From the NCBI RefSeq assembly GCF_905115235.1, contig NC_051849.1, positions 164,228,091-164,292,090 on the forward strand: a DNA stretch of 64,000 bases. Direction: 5' to 3'. The stretch is from Hermetia illucens. Taxonomy: Eukaryota > Arthropoda > Insecta > Diptera > Stratiomyidae. The stretch's first letter is position 1, and the number at the start of each line of letters is the position of its first letter. The notes under the pieces were generated by a model. The model was not told the DNA's origin. It searched no databases and saw nothing but the letters and a program-made list of their open reading frames with translations. The position numbers and the translations under genes were made by a program. Shown piece by piece: positions 21,822-33,469 of the stretch.

Positions 21822-23023
21822 ATGAAAGTTGTGTTTGGTTTGGTGGTTATTGGTGTTTCCGCTATTTTGGCGTCGCCCATTGATTACGATCCAGAAGAAT
21901 GGGTCCTCATTCCAGATAGCGACTATAACATGCATCTGGTTAATCTGAGCGACGTTACCTTCAAAAAGGCACTTGCTGAAAGGAGCGATTTTGCCATGAA
22001 CTTTTATCTCTACACTAAAAAGAATTCAGTAACTGCTCAACAAATTGCCACAGGAGATGCTAGTGCTTTGAGGGCCTCCAACTTTGATCCAAAAAATCCA
22101 ACCAGGTAAGGTAACATGCAGACATTTAGTTTTATTCAGGGCTTCTCTCCCAGTTAAGCCTAAACCACTCTTCTTGGTTGGTCACATTTGTAAGGCATGT
22201 TTCCTCCCGTGTTAATCCTGGTGAAATCCATGCAGAGCAAAAGAGATTTTTTTTCTATAGAAGTTCTTTCCATTGTATTTACAGATTCATTGCCCATGGA
22301 TGGCGTCAAAGTCATACTTCCGATATGAACGCCGACATTCGCAATCAGTACTTGACTCGAGGAGCTTTTAACGTTTTCGTCGTTGGATGGAGTGCTGGTT
22401 CCAATACTTTCGACTATGTCAAAGCCGCTGCTAATACCATGACTGCTGGGAAGAAACTCGCAGCCTTTATTGACTTTGTTGTTGCAAATGGAAACTTGAA
22501 CACAGGCGACACCTATCTGATCGGCCACTCTTTAGGTGCTCATGTCGTTGGTATTGGTGGAAAACACGTTACTAAGGGAAAGATCAACACAATCTTTGGT
22601 TTGGATGCCGCCCTCCCAATGTTCTCTATCAATCAACCATCTAAACGTCTGGCTACGGGCGATGCCTTGTATGTTGAATCTATTCATACCGACGGTGGAG
22701 CCCTTGGTTTTGAAGAGCCAATCGGTAATGCTTCTTTCTATCCTAACTATGGTAATGATCAACCAGGATGTGGATTCGATTTGACTACTGGCTGCTCCCA
22801 TTCTCGTTCATGCACATACTTTGCTGAATCTTTGAGCTTACCTAATGAGTTTTTGGCTGCAAAATGTTCTGGATACAGTGAAATTACTGGAAAGGATTGT
22901 AGTATCCGCGGAGCAACTACTGCCCGTATGGGTGGTCAACCATCAAACTACGGACGTGGCGTCGAAGGCGTGTATTATCTGCCAGTTAACTCAAAGTATC
23001 CGTATGCTACAGGAAGTGTTTAA
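21822..23023 (+). CDS. Secreted phospholipase A1-type lipase (gene 2)
   Basis: Two exons, 21822-22105 and 22285-23023, with GT-AG ends and a 179-bp phase-2 intron; 340 residues. The ATG was chosen by match to gene 3 (MKVVF). Signal peptide 1-17 (cleavage after AILA), then the leader SPIDYDPEEW, a family N-terminal domain, and HGW at 99-101. Triad: Ser177 in GHSLGAH, Asp202 in GLDAA, His267 in CSH. The Cys257-Cys265 pair encloses a 7-residue lid, as short as in wasp-venom phospholipase A1 and far shorter than the 23 residues of pancreatic lipase. There is no C-terminal PLAT domain. It probably hydrolyses the sn-1 ester of phospholipids or galactolipids extracellularly; the substrate is unproven. 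AATAAA at about 23061. It is a close duplicate of gene 3. Confidence 0.93.
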
Positions 23024-23029
23024 AAAAAA

Positions 23030-24035
23030 TAATTTGATAGGTGACCTTAATTTTAAGAAAGAAATAAAATTTAAAGTTTTGTCTTCTCCATCTTTGAAAT
23101 TTTCTGGAAAGGTCACTACTGCGGAAGCTTATTAAAGGCATGAGAAGCCAATTGGCTTTATAATGGTGGTGCTCTGAAATGATGGGTTCCTAGTTAGTGT
23201 TTCCTGTTCACTCCTAAGTGAAGTATAGGGGATCCAAACTGTCAGATTGTGCTTCAGTTTCACTATCATCGCTCTTAATCCTATTCAATTGATAAGCTCA
23301 TAGCAGCAACACATACATAAGACGAACACATATGTACACCAATGAAGACTGACTGAATCAAAAGCAGTAAGATCGGGAAGCTGACGCTCTATCCCTTCAA
23401 CCATCGAACCGTAGCGTTTCTTCGCGCATAAAATGACCCTGGCACCTTTCGATTTAGAATAAATGGTCCGTTTAGAGGGAACCAGGGAGCATCAGTAAAT
23501 TGTGACGATGCATGCGGGAATTGTATGGTTTCAGCAGTTAATTTCTGCGATAACAAGCCAAGTACCGATGACTATTTTACAGCATTAGTTTTCAGGAGGA
23601 TCCACATGTATGTATTAGTGGTAAACAGCAGTGGAAAGCTTGTTGGGTTGATTTACCTCGTGTTTTAATGATGTTATTCTAAAACACGATTGCTCCAGGA
23701 CACTGGTTCACAAAAAGAACACCATTCGGCAGACTGTCGCCAATATACCCATCGATATGTTGGAAAACCGTAGCATTGAAAATAATGACTCCATCTTTAA
23801 AACTATTTAAAGTGAAATATAAAAAAATTGTTGCTCTTAATGGTAAAAAAAAAGAACTCCCGCCTTATATATGTTTGCATTACTTTTTTTTGTTAGAACG
23901 TCTATTGTGCCACCTTGGACGCGATCGATCATTTATCGAAAAGAAGATCGACATAAATTAGATAAATCGTAGCCATTTATTCTTAAATGAGGCATAGTGC
24001 GTTAACAATGCCTATCTGCCTCGGTTCACTGAAAA
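23030..24035. other. Intergenic between lipase gene 2 and a Penelope-like remnant
   Basis: It contains the polyadenylation signal of gene 2 and otherwise no recognised feature. A short open frame at 23776-23961 is Lys-rich with no motif. Confidence 0.45.
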
Positions 24036-24039
24036 GTGT

Positions 24040-25000
24040 TCCAGCTACCTTCAGGACTTTCCGAAAATACTCATCCTTTCCTAATTTGTAATTTTTCTTA
24101 CCTATTTTAACACTTTCAAATCATCCGCGCTAATTTTATTGCCGCAATCTCCCATATGCTTAGCCACCATAGATTTTGTGGGTTTTCGAAAGTACTTAAT
24201 AGCCAACTCTGCCTCCTTCCTATGCTCCCTAAATCTAGTGGTTACCAGCCTTTTTGTTTGTCCGATATACACCTTCGGACAATCTGAGCACGCGATCTCG
24301 CTGATCTCCTCCACCGTTTTTCGGTCCTTTCCTCCAGCCAGCTGAGATGTTAGCTGGTAGATACGATTTGATCCTACCAGTTGTATATCGAACCTTTTTA
24401 ATGTCCGTTTTATATGCTTGAACGGATTTAAGCAGGTGGCACTTGATCTTTTTAATGCGGTAGAAGTCGATTGTTGGATGTATACTGTAGTGAGGTTATT
24501 ACGTTCTATCTTTCGTGCGTGTCTCCTGATCATCGTATCTATGGTGGAGCTTGTGTACCCGTTCTTCCTTGCAGTGTCCATAATGTAGTATTCTTCGCTC
24601 TTCCTTTGTGAGTGGAATTATTAGAAGGTGGTGGATCATCGAGCCATAAGCTGCCGTTTTATGCTGGTAACTATGGAATGAAGTGACCGGAATTGTCCGC
24701 TGGGTACTGGAGGGTTTCCTGTAAATAGAAAAAGATAATTGTCTGTTTTGATTAGTATATCTAAGAAAGGTAACTTCAATCTCATGAGTGAAAGTTACAC
24801 TCCGATGTTGCGTTCATTAACAAGACAGAGAACCTTGGTTTTGTTGGTGTTGAGAAGGCCTACTCGAATTTTATGAAGAGCAGGTGAAGCCGTGATTTGT
24901 ATTTTGCTTATTGTTCCATGATCTGCAGGGTCTTAATGGATCTAGGAAGTAAGATAATTTCGATTCTATTTTGAAGTATAGTCGTTGCGTGTTAGCGGTT
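24040..25000 (-). mobile_element. Penelope-like retroelement remnant with GIY-YIG endonuclease
   Basis: Minus strand. The 159-codon open stretch at 24102-24581 carries CPKVYIGQTKR followed by RFREH and KHMGDCG, the GIY-YIG nuclease pattern of Penelope-like elements. Before it, MDTARKNGYTSSTIDTMIRRH and upstream (about 24600-24800) LPFLDILI, then GNPPVPSG, match the RT thumb region of the same class (LPFLDVLV...YRKPT). RT catalytic motifs further upstream are not recognisable. Penelope-like elements are a separate retroelement class using RT plus GIY-YIG. Broken and old. Confidence 0.75.
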
Positions 25001-26115
25001 TCGGATTATCCGTTTCATCCACGATCAGTGGAATTCTACTGGATCGTATATCATTCAGAATCACGGCAAAGTGCTGCTGCATTCGTTGGCGTGGATGACC
25101 TTCACAGGATTATCCAACGGTTTTTGACCCCTTCAAGTTCATGCGTTGTGCGGTATATGATAGTGGAATCGTCGTTATTTGTGGCAGCTTCCCTCATCAA
25201 CGCATTGGTAGAATTATCTATGTCACCGTGTGTTCTCCTCGTACATTTCGTTCCTTTTGTATTCTGTGAACAGATAAAGTGTTGCACGGCGTTCGAATCA
25301 AGGACCGTATTGAATTCGGAGGGCCGATGCTTATCTGCCCGCAGATGTGGCAGCGGTGCGGAAACGAAGTTAAGCAATAATCACATAATTGCCTGTTTTG
25401 AGGTCAACTTACAGAACTCTTTTATTACGTATATCCAGAAGGTGACTCGTAAATCTGCTGCTGATGGCGATATGTTTGATCTTATTAGATGTTCGTTGCC
25501 CGTAAGTTACCTGTAATCTATCATAACTAACTTCGTGGTGAGCCCCGATGACGGTGGTCAAAGTTACCGAAATCTGCCAACTTTTCAGCGTTGTTGTTAC
25601 GGTCACCAAAAACATTCCCATAAAATACCTGAGCAAGCTGTTGCCAGTGCCCACTTTGATCCACCTACCAAAAATCGGCTACCAGAACATGAGAGTGTGC
25701 TTTGCGAGGGCTGTCAGGAACCATCTGAGACCAGCTTCGAGTTTACTAATCCTAGGCTTTCCAGCTTTATTTTCTGATTCTGCAAAGGAGGGAGGATTAC
25801 TCTCTAGCGTCCTGTCATCTCGCTTTACTTACGCCCAGAATGTTAGGTATATATTGTTCAGGAACAAGCAATGAGTGGCTTTTTATAGCCGAATTTCGTA
25901 GCTGCGATATCAATTCCTCTCTGGGGCGTTGTTTGGGTTTTCATAGCAATGCAATTTTGAAATTTGCAAATTTCTAACCCAAACATTTTTCTCATTTTTA
26001 TACGACAAGCAGAGAGTACTTTGAATGTAAACCCCAGAACATCAACGGTGTTTTTAAGAATTGAATTTGAAGGTATCCGCGTACCATTTGCCGCCTGCTA
26101 TTGCAGCAAATATTG
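25001..26115. other. Unresolved; perhaps more of the Penelope-like element
   Basis: A 181-codon plus-strand frame (24971-25516) has no recognisable domain, and the region may simply be antisense to decayed retroelement RT. Nothing firm. Confidence 0.3.
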
Positions 26116-27480
26116 TCTATCATTACTAATGGCGCAACAATCAGTATCCGGTTTAGGGCTGCCTTAGCAAGGAAATTCAAACACCCTAGTTTCGCCCCGA
26201 GGTCCACCAATTCCATATCCCTAAAAGCTGTCTGGCATCCTGACCTACGCCATCGCTCCATCTCAGGCAGGGTCTGCCTCGTCTTCTTTTTCTACCATAG
26301 ATATTTTCCTTATAGACTTTCCGGGTTGGATTATCCTCATCCATACGGATCAAGTGATCCGCCCACCATAACCAATTGAACCGGATTTTATCCACAACCG
26401 GACGGTCATGGTATCGCTCATAGATTTCATCGTTATGAAGGCTACGGAATGGGACAAAAACTCTTCGGAGGATTCTTCTCTCGAATGCGGCCAAGATTTC
26501 GCGATTTTTCTTGCTAAGAACCCAAGTTTCCGAGGAATACATAAGGACTGGCAAGATCATAGTCTTGTACAGTAAGAGCTTTGACCCTATTGTGAGACGT
26601 TTCGAGCGGAACAGTCTTTGTAAGCTGAAATAGGTCTCTGAGGAATACATAAGGACTGACAGAATCGTAGTTTTCTACAGTAAGAGCTTTGACCCGTTTC
26701 GAGCGAAACAGTTTTTGTAAGTTGAAGCTCATTTCATTATCATAGCTGTTATTTATTGTGATATTCGGCCCTAGATATGAAGTTGAAGTCTACTCTCTTT
26801 ATTGTTTTCGCTTGACCAGCGCGATTCAATGTTGTTCGTTTTTTTGTTCTTTGGCGCTGATGTTTACTTTGCCTTGGTTTCATTAATGTCCAGCCCGAGA
26901 TTTCACACCGCCTGGTTGATCTAGATGAAAGTAGACTGTACAGCTCGGATTGTTCTTCCCTAATGCCAATATCGTCAGCGTATGGCAGTAGTTGGGTGGA
27001 CTTGAAGACGATGGTGCCTTTTGTATTGACATCTGAATCGTGAATCACTCTCTCTAGGGTCAGGTTAAAGTGGAGACATGATAGAGCATCCCCTTGTTGT
27101 TGCTGTTGAATCGTCTCGAAAGTGAACCAATTTCACCGGGATACCGAATTCTCTCATAGTCATGTACAGTTGTTCCCTGTCTATGCTGTCATAGGCGGCT
27201 TTAAGTCGATGAAATGATGATGCAATTAATGGTCATATTTTGGCAGTTTTTCCATCGCTTGCTGCAAAGGGAAAATCTAATCTGTGCTGATTTGTCTGGA
27301 ATGAAGACTCTTTGGTATGGGCCGGTCTAGCAAGATAACGGAGAATATCTTGTAGATGGTACTCAGCGACGTGATACCTCTATAATTGTAGCACTGCTTG
27401 ATGTCCCCCTTTTCATGTATGGGGCAGATAATGCCAATCGACAGGCAGTGATTGCCCTATTATTGTAGTGGCTCTTCTTA
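26116..27480 (-). mobile_element. RTE-like LINE, 3' half of ORF2, minus strand
   Basis: The minus strand encodes FERRILRRVF, DEIYERYHDRPVVDKIRFNWL, MDEDNPTRKVYKENIYGRKRRRGRPCLRWSDGVGQDARQLLG (26186-26520), the C-terminal block shared with copies at 35.3, 39.6 and 56.3 kb. Upstream lie SSRSTRRCEISG and the QLLPYADDI catalytic box (about 26950-26995). The 3' end is at about 26120, next to a TTGCGCCAT motif and short GAT-type tail. A tandem duplication of about 107 bp sits at 26520-26730. RTE assignment is from the C-terminal block and tail type, not a phylogeny. Confidence 0.72.
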
Positions 27481-28479
27481 AGGAAACCGGCTTGGTAGCA
27501 GAGCGACACCAGTAGCGGCTGTTGAGAATACACTCATCTTTTTGTGGAGCAACCTCTCTTGCATTCGAACTGCATGTCACATAGAGCTTTTTTGCTTTCA
27601 GTTGTCTCTTGCTTTGTTTGGTAATAACGCCAAACGTTCCCGTTTTATTTTTAGGGAATATCCCTTTGTTGAGGCATTTTTATATGGTACGTATAAATGC
27701 GCCTGGTCTCGTGGTAGCGACAGTTTTCTGAGAATCATTAGGTTGCGGCACTTATCTGTCACGTGCTTGCTTTTTCGCTTGCACCTATTTTCTTGCTCGC
27801 AATGAAACGAGGTATGTTTTATGAATTGGTTGCTCCAACTGCTTGAATCAATGTGACCACTTACTGTGGAAACAGTTTCTTCAATTTTTGAAAGTTGATG
27901 CCTTTCATTTAGAATGGTTGCTTGCTGCACGTTGGCACTGCAGCTTTTTCCTTTTGTTGGGATCACTTATGTTAGTATGTTTTAAACTGCCCTGCAGTGG
28001 TTGAGATTTACCTGCATTACTGTCATGATAATTTCTTAATATTAGAAGGCTTTCTGAACATTGAACATTTATCATTGCGGTTATGAGATTAAAGTCTGAT
28101 GTCTGTTTTTTTTCTGCGGACCCAAATTATTGTTTCTTATGGGAGTTCTTCGTTATAGCTATCCGCTTCAATTCCACAGTTCATGGTTGAGGGGCAAAAC
28201 TGCAGTCATCTGAAACACTTTGAAACCATCGCCTATTCCCGGCTGTCTTTCCACTGCTACATCAAGTTGAGATTTGGATATCACCTTTGCCAGTTTTCTC
28301 CAATTTCGGGTCAGTTTGGAAGTTACCAGTTATCCAGATACGGCATTTTTTGGTCTGAAACTTTCTATTCTCCAACTAGATTTTTTCCGCCTTTCACCAC
28401 AGGTCCATACACTTTCTTTATCATTCACCGGTGTCTTGCTTGTTTTTACTTTCCCAACTTCTCGCCTACGAGTTTGTTA
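27481..28479. other. Unassigned
   Basis: Open frames at 27542-27805 (+), 27598-27966 (-) and 28183-28584 (+) lack motifs. The part near 28480 may be the 3' UTR of the adjacent minus-strand R1 LINE. Confidence 0.35.
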
Positions 28480-31400
28480 TCTGGTCCCGCGGCCGATGAA
28501 GCTCAATATTCTTCGCAGCAAGAAGAACCCGAGTGTAATGCGCAACATGACTCCTTTTGCCAGCGCTCCTCGGCATCTCTCTAAAAAGTTGTCTGAAGGG
28601 GGCTCCCTTGCGCCTGCATAAAGTTGTTGACCAAACCCATCTCACCTTTCGCAGCAGAAAAATATATGTTCGACGTCGTCCGCAACCCCATTGCAGAACA
28701 CACAATCAGGATGTCATGCCTTCCCAGTATTGTGCAGGCAAGACTGAAAATCTTCATACCCACTTAGAAGTTGGCTAAGGAAATTATCAATCGCACCACG
28801 CTTTCGATTCATCCACGTTTCTAAATTGCCAATGACTCCCGCAGTTTATTTGCTTCTTGACGAACGTTGCGTTCTTACTGTACGAGAAGGAAGCGTAGGA
28901 AACTATACTTTCCTTAGCAATGAGAGCAACGGCAATCACTCCCATGTTCACCATCACAGCCGGCTTTGAGACAGTGCTATAGGCAGACACTCCGTCTCTG
29001 CAGTTGAGTGAGGCCCTTACGATATACTTCCTTGCAAAGGCCGTTAGCCCATACCTCCGCGCTTTAGGGCAGAACGATTTGTATTGCTCCCATAAAAAAA
29101 CCTCTCATGGTATATATAGGGCCCCCGATATTCGCCATTAGTCGACTCAAGGTCCAGGATTCCGCTGCGCCTTTTTCGCTGCTGCTTTCATTTGCTCGGA
29201 AAAGCTCATCTTTGGGTCGAGCATTAAACTAAAGTATTCGAGCGATGGTTTCGACCAAGCGCGACTCTTCTAATATGTCGAGTTTTGGCAAACTATCGTA
29301 AGAAGCGTTTCAGAGTCTGGTCCTAGGATGGATTCCTGTGCTACTCCCGACGTAATTTCCATACTGCTCTGACTATCTAACGTCTCATAGAGCAGGGAGG
29401 GTTCTCTCTCATAATCCCTTAATATCCGTTATAGATAGCTTGGCACGTGTATGGAATTTTCTAATTTGCCCTCCATATCAGTCCATCTTATGGAATCGAA
29501 GGCATTTCTGACATCAAGTGCTATGAGAAGCACTATCCGTCGATGTCGACCACTGTGTGCTTCATCTCGATGAACAGCATCCGCGACCTCCATAACAGCA
29601 TTCAACGCGGATCTACCTGCTCTAATTCCGACCTGTCTTGGGGATAAATTCCCGGCGACACGGATCGTTTCAGTGAGTGTATGGTAGTTCAGGGTATCCT
29701 TTTCCTTTGCTGATCAGCGCGAGCCTCGCTACCTTCCAGCGACAAGGTAAAGTGCTCTCCACCAGGCAAGCGCTGAGTGCCCATGTGGCAAGTCTGCTTG
29801 TTTTCGGAATTCCAGTTTAGAAACTTTCTCAAGTCTGGGGAATAATACCTGTACAATGTGGTCTATCCGATCAGTCACTACCATATGCAGTGTTTCCGTC
29901 GAGCTCCAATTTTCCGGGGGATAAATTTGTAACTAATTCCTCGCGATCCCCATTTACTTAGGTAGACTAGGTTCTGCCAGCTGCGAGCTTTGCTTTTATT
30001 TATCGCGCTGCGGAGTCTCCTATTACCTGATCTGTACTCTGCCTTTGCGGCACATACCTTCTTGCGGGGGTGAAAACGTTGTGTCAAACGCTATAGCTTA
30101 TAACACTCCCTTCATAGGTCAGCAATATTCGCCGTCTACCAGTCCATAGAAAGCTTGTCACGGCTTGGGTTACTCCGAGGCATGGGCGCTTCACAGAATG
30201 TCGTTATCATGTTCATCACTGAACTTACGAAAGTGCCAGGTGGAGCGTTATCACTCTCAGAAGTGCCATCCAGTGTTCAACTTCAGAGTTTGACGAATTT
30301 CCCGCGATGTTCCACGTGCTAGAGAAGCACTGGTTTGGTGCGCGTCGATAGATAACGAACTCGATGTCCAGGTGGTCTCGCCACCCTTTCATCGACGCTG
30401 CCGAACGACGAAGCTCCCTTTACAACATGGGCGCTAGAACGTTGGCGAGGATTCAGTGTTTAAAAATTTGAGCCCGGTTTTCCCGCCATTTCTGGGATCC
30501 GTTTCCCTCTGGATTCTAGGTAAGATATGCCTCATTGACGGGACTTTGCATTAAAATCATCGCACAATAGGATCTGCCTCTACGTGCCCAAAACGGCATC
30601 CTCCAAAAGCTTTTAGATTGAGACGAAAGTCCGAAATCGTCTCATTCGACTAAAAAACGTTATCCCTAAACACCAAATCCAGACATAGCCATTCTGCCGG
30701 TCTTGAGTAAGAACCCCAAATCAAATGCCGTCCCGAATCCACATGGTAGTGGTACCTGATTAGTCGAGATTGCATGAAGCCGGGTCCTTGTTCCGAAATT
30801 GCTCGCTTATTAGCACTAGATTAAATTTTACCTCCATAACAACCACCGAATTGCGCTAGCAAAACCTGAGCGATTGTTCTCCGGTGTGTGTTAATTTTGT
30901 CGGATGCGTCACACTAGCCACGTCTGAACCCTTTCCTGTTCCTTTCCGTCGGACGCGCCACGATCTTCGTAGAGAAGGCAATTCCGTCTTTCGTTGCAAT
31001 TCTGACCACATATACGGCATGTTGTCTTCTTTTGGTGTCCCTGGCAAGTTACAGATGTGTGTTCATAGTCCTGAAATCTGTAGCGCTTGGTGAAGACTAT
31101 ACCTATTCATACCTTGCATGCTACTCATCTAATTTTCATTTTCCCGCTATTAAAGGGTTTTCTCATTTGTTGCTCGACGACGAACAGCAAATTCTTGATA
31201 GCCAGCATTCACAGAAGTGATACCTATCCGGATATTGGTTACCTCTGGACATTTGCGCTCTATAACTTCACCTAATTCGACATTTTCTGTCAAGCGGTCA
31301 AGATCTTAGATTTCTAGAAAGCGCATAGGCTTGACTCCTTCGTGTCGAATTCAACGAGGACTTCACCGCCCTTTGTTTTTCATATGGAAGAGTTTTCTGC

Positions 31401-32060
31401 GCTTTTGCCTCCGAGCTGAGAACTTTCGGAAGTATCTGGCTTTCCGTCGGTTTAATCAACAGATTCGACTGGCTAGTTCCTTTTCATTTCCATCTCTTTT
31501 TTGTTAGTGATATACTATTCGTAACCTACTTGTCTTTGAACAGCCGGGTTTCCGACGGCCTAGTGTGTTGTTTCCTTATGTCATTCTTTGTTTTCTTTTT
31601 TGGGCCCTGGGACTACGTGGATAAAGTCTCTTTCGGACGCCTCTTCTTCTCACCGATTTTACATCAGTTGGCTTTGTTGTGAGCCCTGGGGACTACGTTG
31701 ATAAAGTTTCTTTCAGAGGCGTTTTCCTTTTATCGATTTTACTCCAGTTGGCTTTCAGTGGGTTGTCTGCGATTCGTTTGGCGCTTACGGTGTTCTCAAT
31801 GGGAAGTGCTGCAGTTTTTGCTTTTAGGGCGTCTTCCGCTGTTATCTATGCCCGTCGAGAGAAATGGCGTTAAGTAGTTCTTCCAGTTTCATTAGCCCGT
31901 TTTTCATAACTTTGCTTATGTTCTTCTCGAGGAAAGTTACCGACGGCATACGGTTCATCACTGTAGCTCATTTCTTGTGAAGCCTCTCCTCTGCGGCTCT
32001 AGTTACGGCAGTCAACTGCGCTTCCGCATTTCCATGTTGCTACTTCATTGATTTGTTCAA
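28480..32060 (-). mobile_element. R1-clade LINE, near full length but decayed, minus strand
   Basis: Minus-strand order from 32060: ORF1 with ALKAKTAALPIENTVSAKR, KETLSTQSPG (twice), then VIERKCPEVTNIRIGITSVNA (about 31220-31280; compare CPEVTNVRIGITSVNSRG at 53.97 kb). The endonuclease region (30.2-31.0 kb) is badly decayed. The linker NRRLRSAINKSKARSWQNLV lies at 29930-30000, RT around IRAGRSALNAVMEVADAVHRDEAHSGR and LIALDVRNAFDSIRWTDM (29480-29640), and the ORF2 tail SKPAVMVNMGVIAVALIAKE (28900-28970) and HYTRVLLAAKNIEL near 28520. Same family as 53.5-57.7 kb. Many breaks. Confidence 0.72.
31602..31755 (-). repeat. Two tandem copies of a ~78-bp unit inside R1 ORF1
   Basis: CCCTGGGACTACGTGGATAA (about 31605) recurs as CCCTGGGGACTACGTTGATA (about 31683), followed in both by AAGT.TCTTTC and later CAGTTGGCTTT. 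The related plus-strand LINE has one unit near 53550. Confidence 0.65.
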
Positions 32061-33029
32061 TCCATGGAAATTTTACCATGGTGGGGAAGGGCGCGGCCGC
32101 AATAGTCAGGAACGGTTCCCTTAAGTTCCCCGAAGCTTGGCCTAAATGTATTTTATACCGGAGCTCAGGGAAAGTTCAGCTCTCGTTCGGAATAGAAAAT
32201 TTTCAAGGCAACTACTTAGGACGCGTGCATCCTATTAGCTAAGGGGTTAGAACTACTTACTTGGTCACCTAGTGGACGTCATTCCCCGCATCGTGAGCGA
32301 CCCGTTAAAGAACGCCTTTGAGGGGAGGGGTGACTTGAACCACAGTGCCTAGAACCAACAACAATGGCACGTAGGGGTTGACGCGCTACACCCCACATAG
32401 GAGTTTTAGTAACCACAGTTAACAAACTTTACTTTCATTTTCACGTTCAATACTGTTTAGAGCTTATTGTTCGCCATTATTCATGTTTATGGTACCCACC
32501 AGCGATCTGGATCAACAATAATGGAATGACCTTTGACGTTAAAGCATCGACTATTATATCTGATCGAACCGACATCCTCCAAGTAGGTCGAGATAAAAAT
32601 TCCAGTAAAGTTTTCAACGGAGTACTATTCCTGAATTTGTACTTCGAAAAATATTAATGGTTGTACCAGCTCCATGCGGCCAATCTGTGGAAAAGACACA
32701 TTTAATTACCGGGCTTTTTGGGCCTCCGGGAAAGATCCTTTAGGAAAGTTGCTAGATTTGCAGACAAGAAGCTGTCTGAATATCGTTTTCAGGAGGCCTA
32801 ATATATGGGGCATAAGCACTTGAAACTTAGCCTCTAACCTAAATTAACTTGAAATCAGTTTACTGTCTATCCGTCTGTCTTTCACACGAAATTTATTTTG
32901 GAACGATTGTAGCACGAACTTAGGTGGTGATCTTGACAGTACGCATCCCACGCAAGCAGTGAATGGTATAGTTTTATGTTGAGAACGTGTGAACACCATA
33001 ATTTTCAATCAGGTTATTTTTTTACGTCC
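32061..33029. other. Intergenic, nothing recognised
   Basis: It precedes the conserved upstream region of lipase gene 3. No coding similarity or repeat found. Confidence 0.45.
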
Positions 33030-33430
33030 TGAAAAAAGATAATGTTGAATATAACGAAATCTTTTGCATTTTTGCCTCAGTCGAGGATAATGGTTCTTGT
33101 TATCAAGTTTTACAATAAGTTTTCTATTGTGCTATTCCTATCAGTTACTTATCAGATCAAATGCTGCATTCAAAAAAGGGTGACAAAAAAGTCAGTGATT
33201 CGGAACTCAGATCAGATTTATTTTTACCAGAGTTGTTAATCAATTTCTTTCGTATTGATATGAATTTATTGTTGGTTTCGAGTTTCTAGTTGGCTGCACA
33301 GTCCCTGTGAAAGAGATCAAGTTACGTTGATTTCGAAAATACACCGTGTTATCATCTTTAAAGCAACAACCACAATGTGAAAGTGATGGTATCTTTTTCA
33401 AATCAATTCTATAGAATGTATAAAAGCCTG
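33030..33430 (+). promoter_or_regulatory. Upstream region of lipase gene 3: GATA-like motifs and TATA box
   Basis: Ordered similarity with the region before gene 2. Cores: AGATAA (33037-33042), GGATAA (33085-33090), TTATCA (33100-33105), TATCAG (33139-33144), TTATCAG (33149-33155). TATAAAAG at 33419-33426, 44 bases before the ATG. The block just before TATA (ATGGTATCTTTTTCAAATCA) is nearly identical in gene 2. Confidence 0.6.
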
Positions 33431-33469
33431 CGAAAACCACTTGTGATACTTTAGTTTGAAGAAGCTAAA

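Noticed and set aside
24971-25516. A 181-codon plus-strand frame
   Set aside because: No domain, signal peptide or relative; likely antisense to decayed retroelement sequence.
28183-28621. Two overlapping plus-strand frames of 115-133 codons
   Set aside because: They overlap the 3' end of a minus-strand R1-type LINE and show no protein features.
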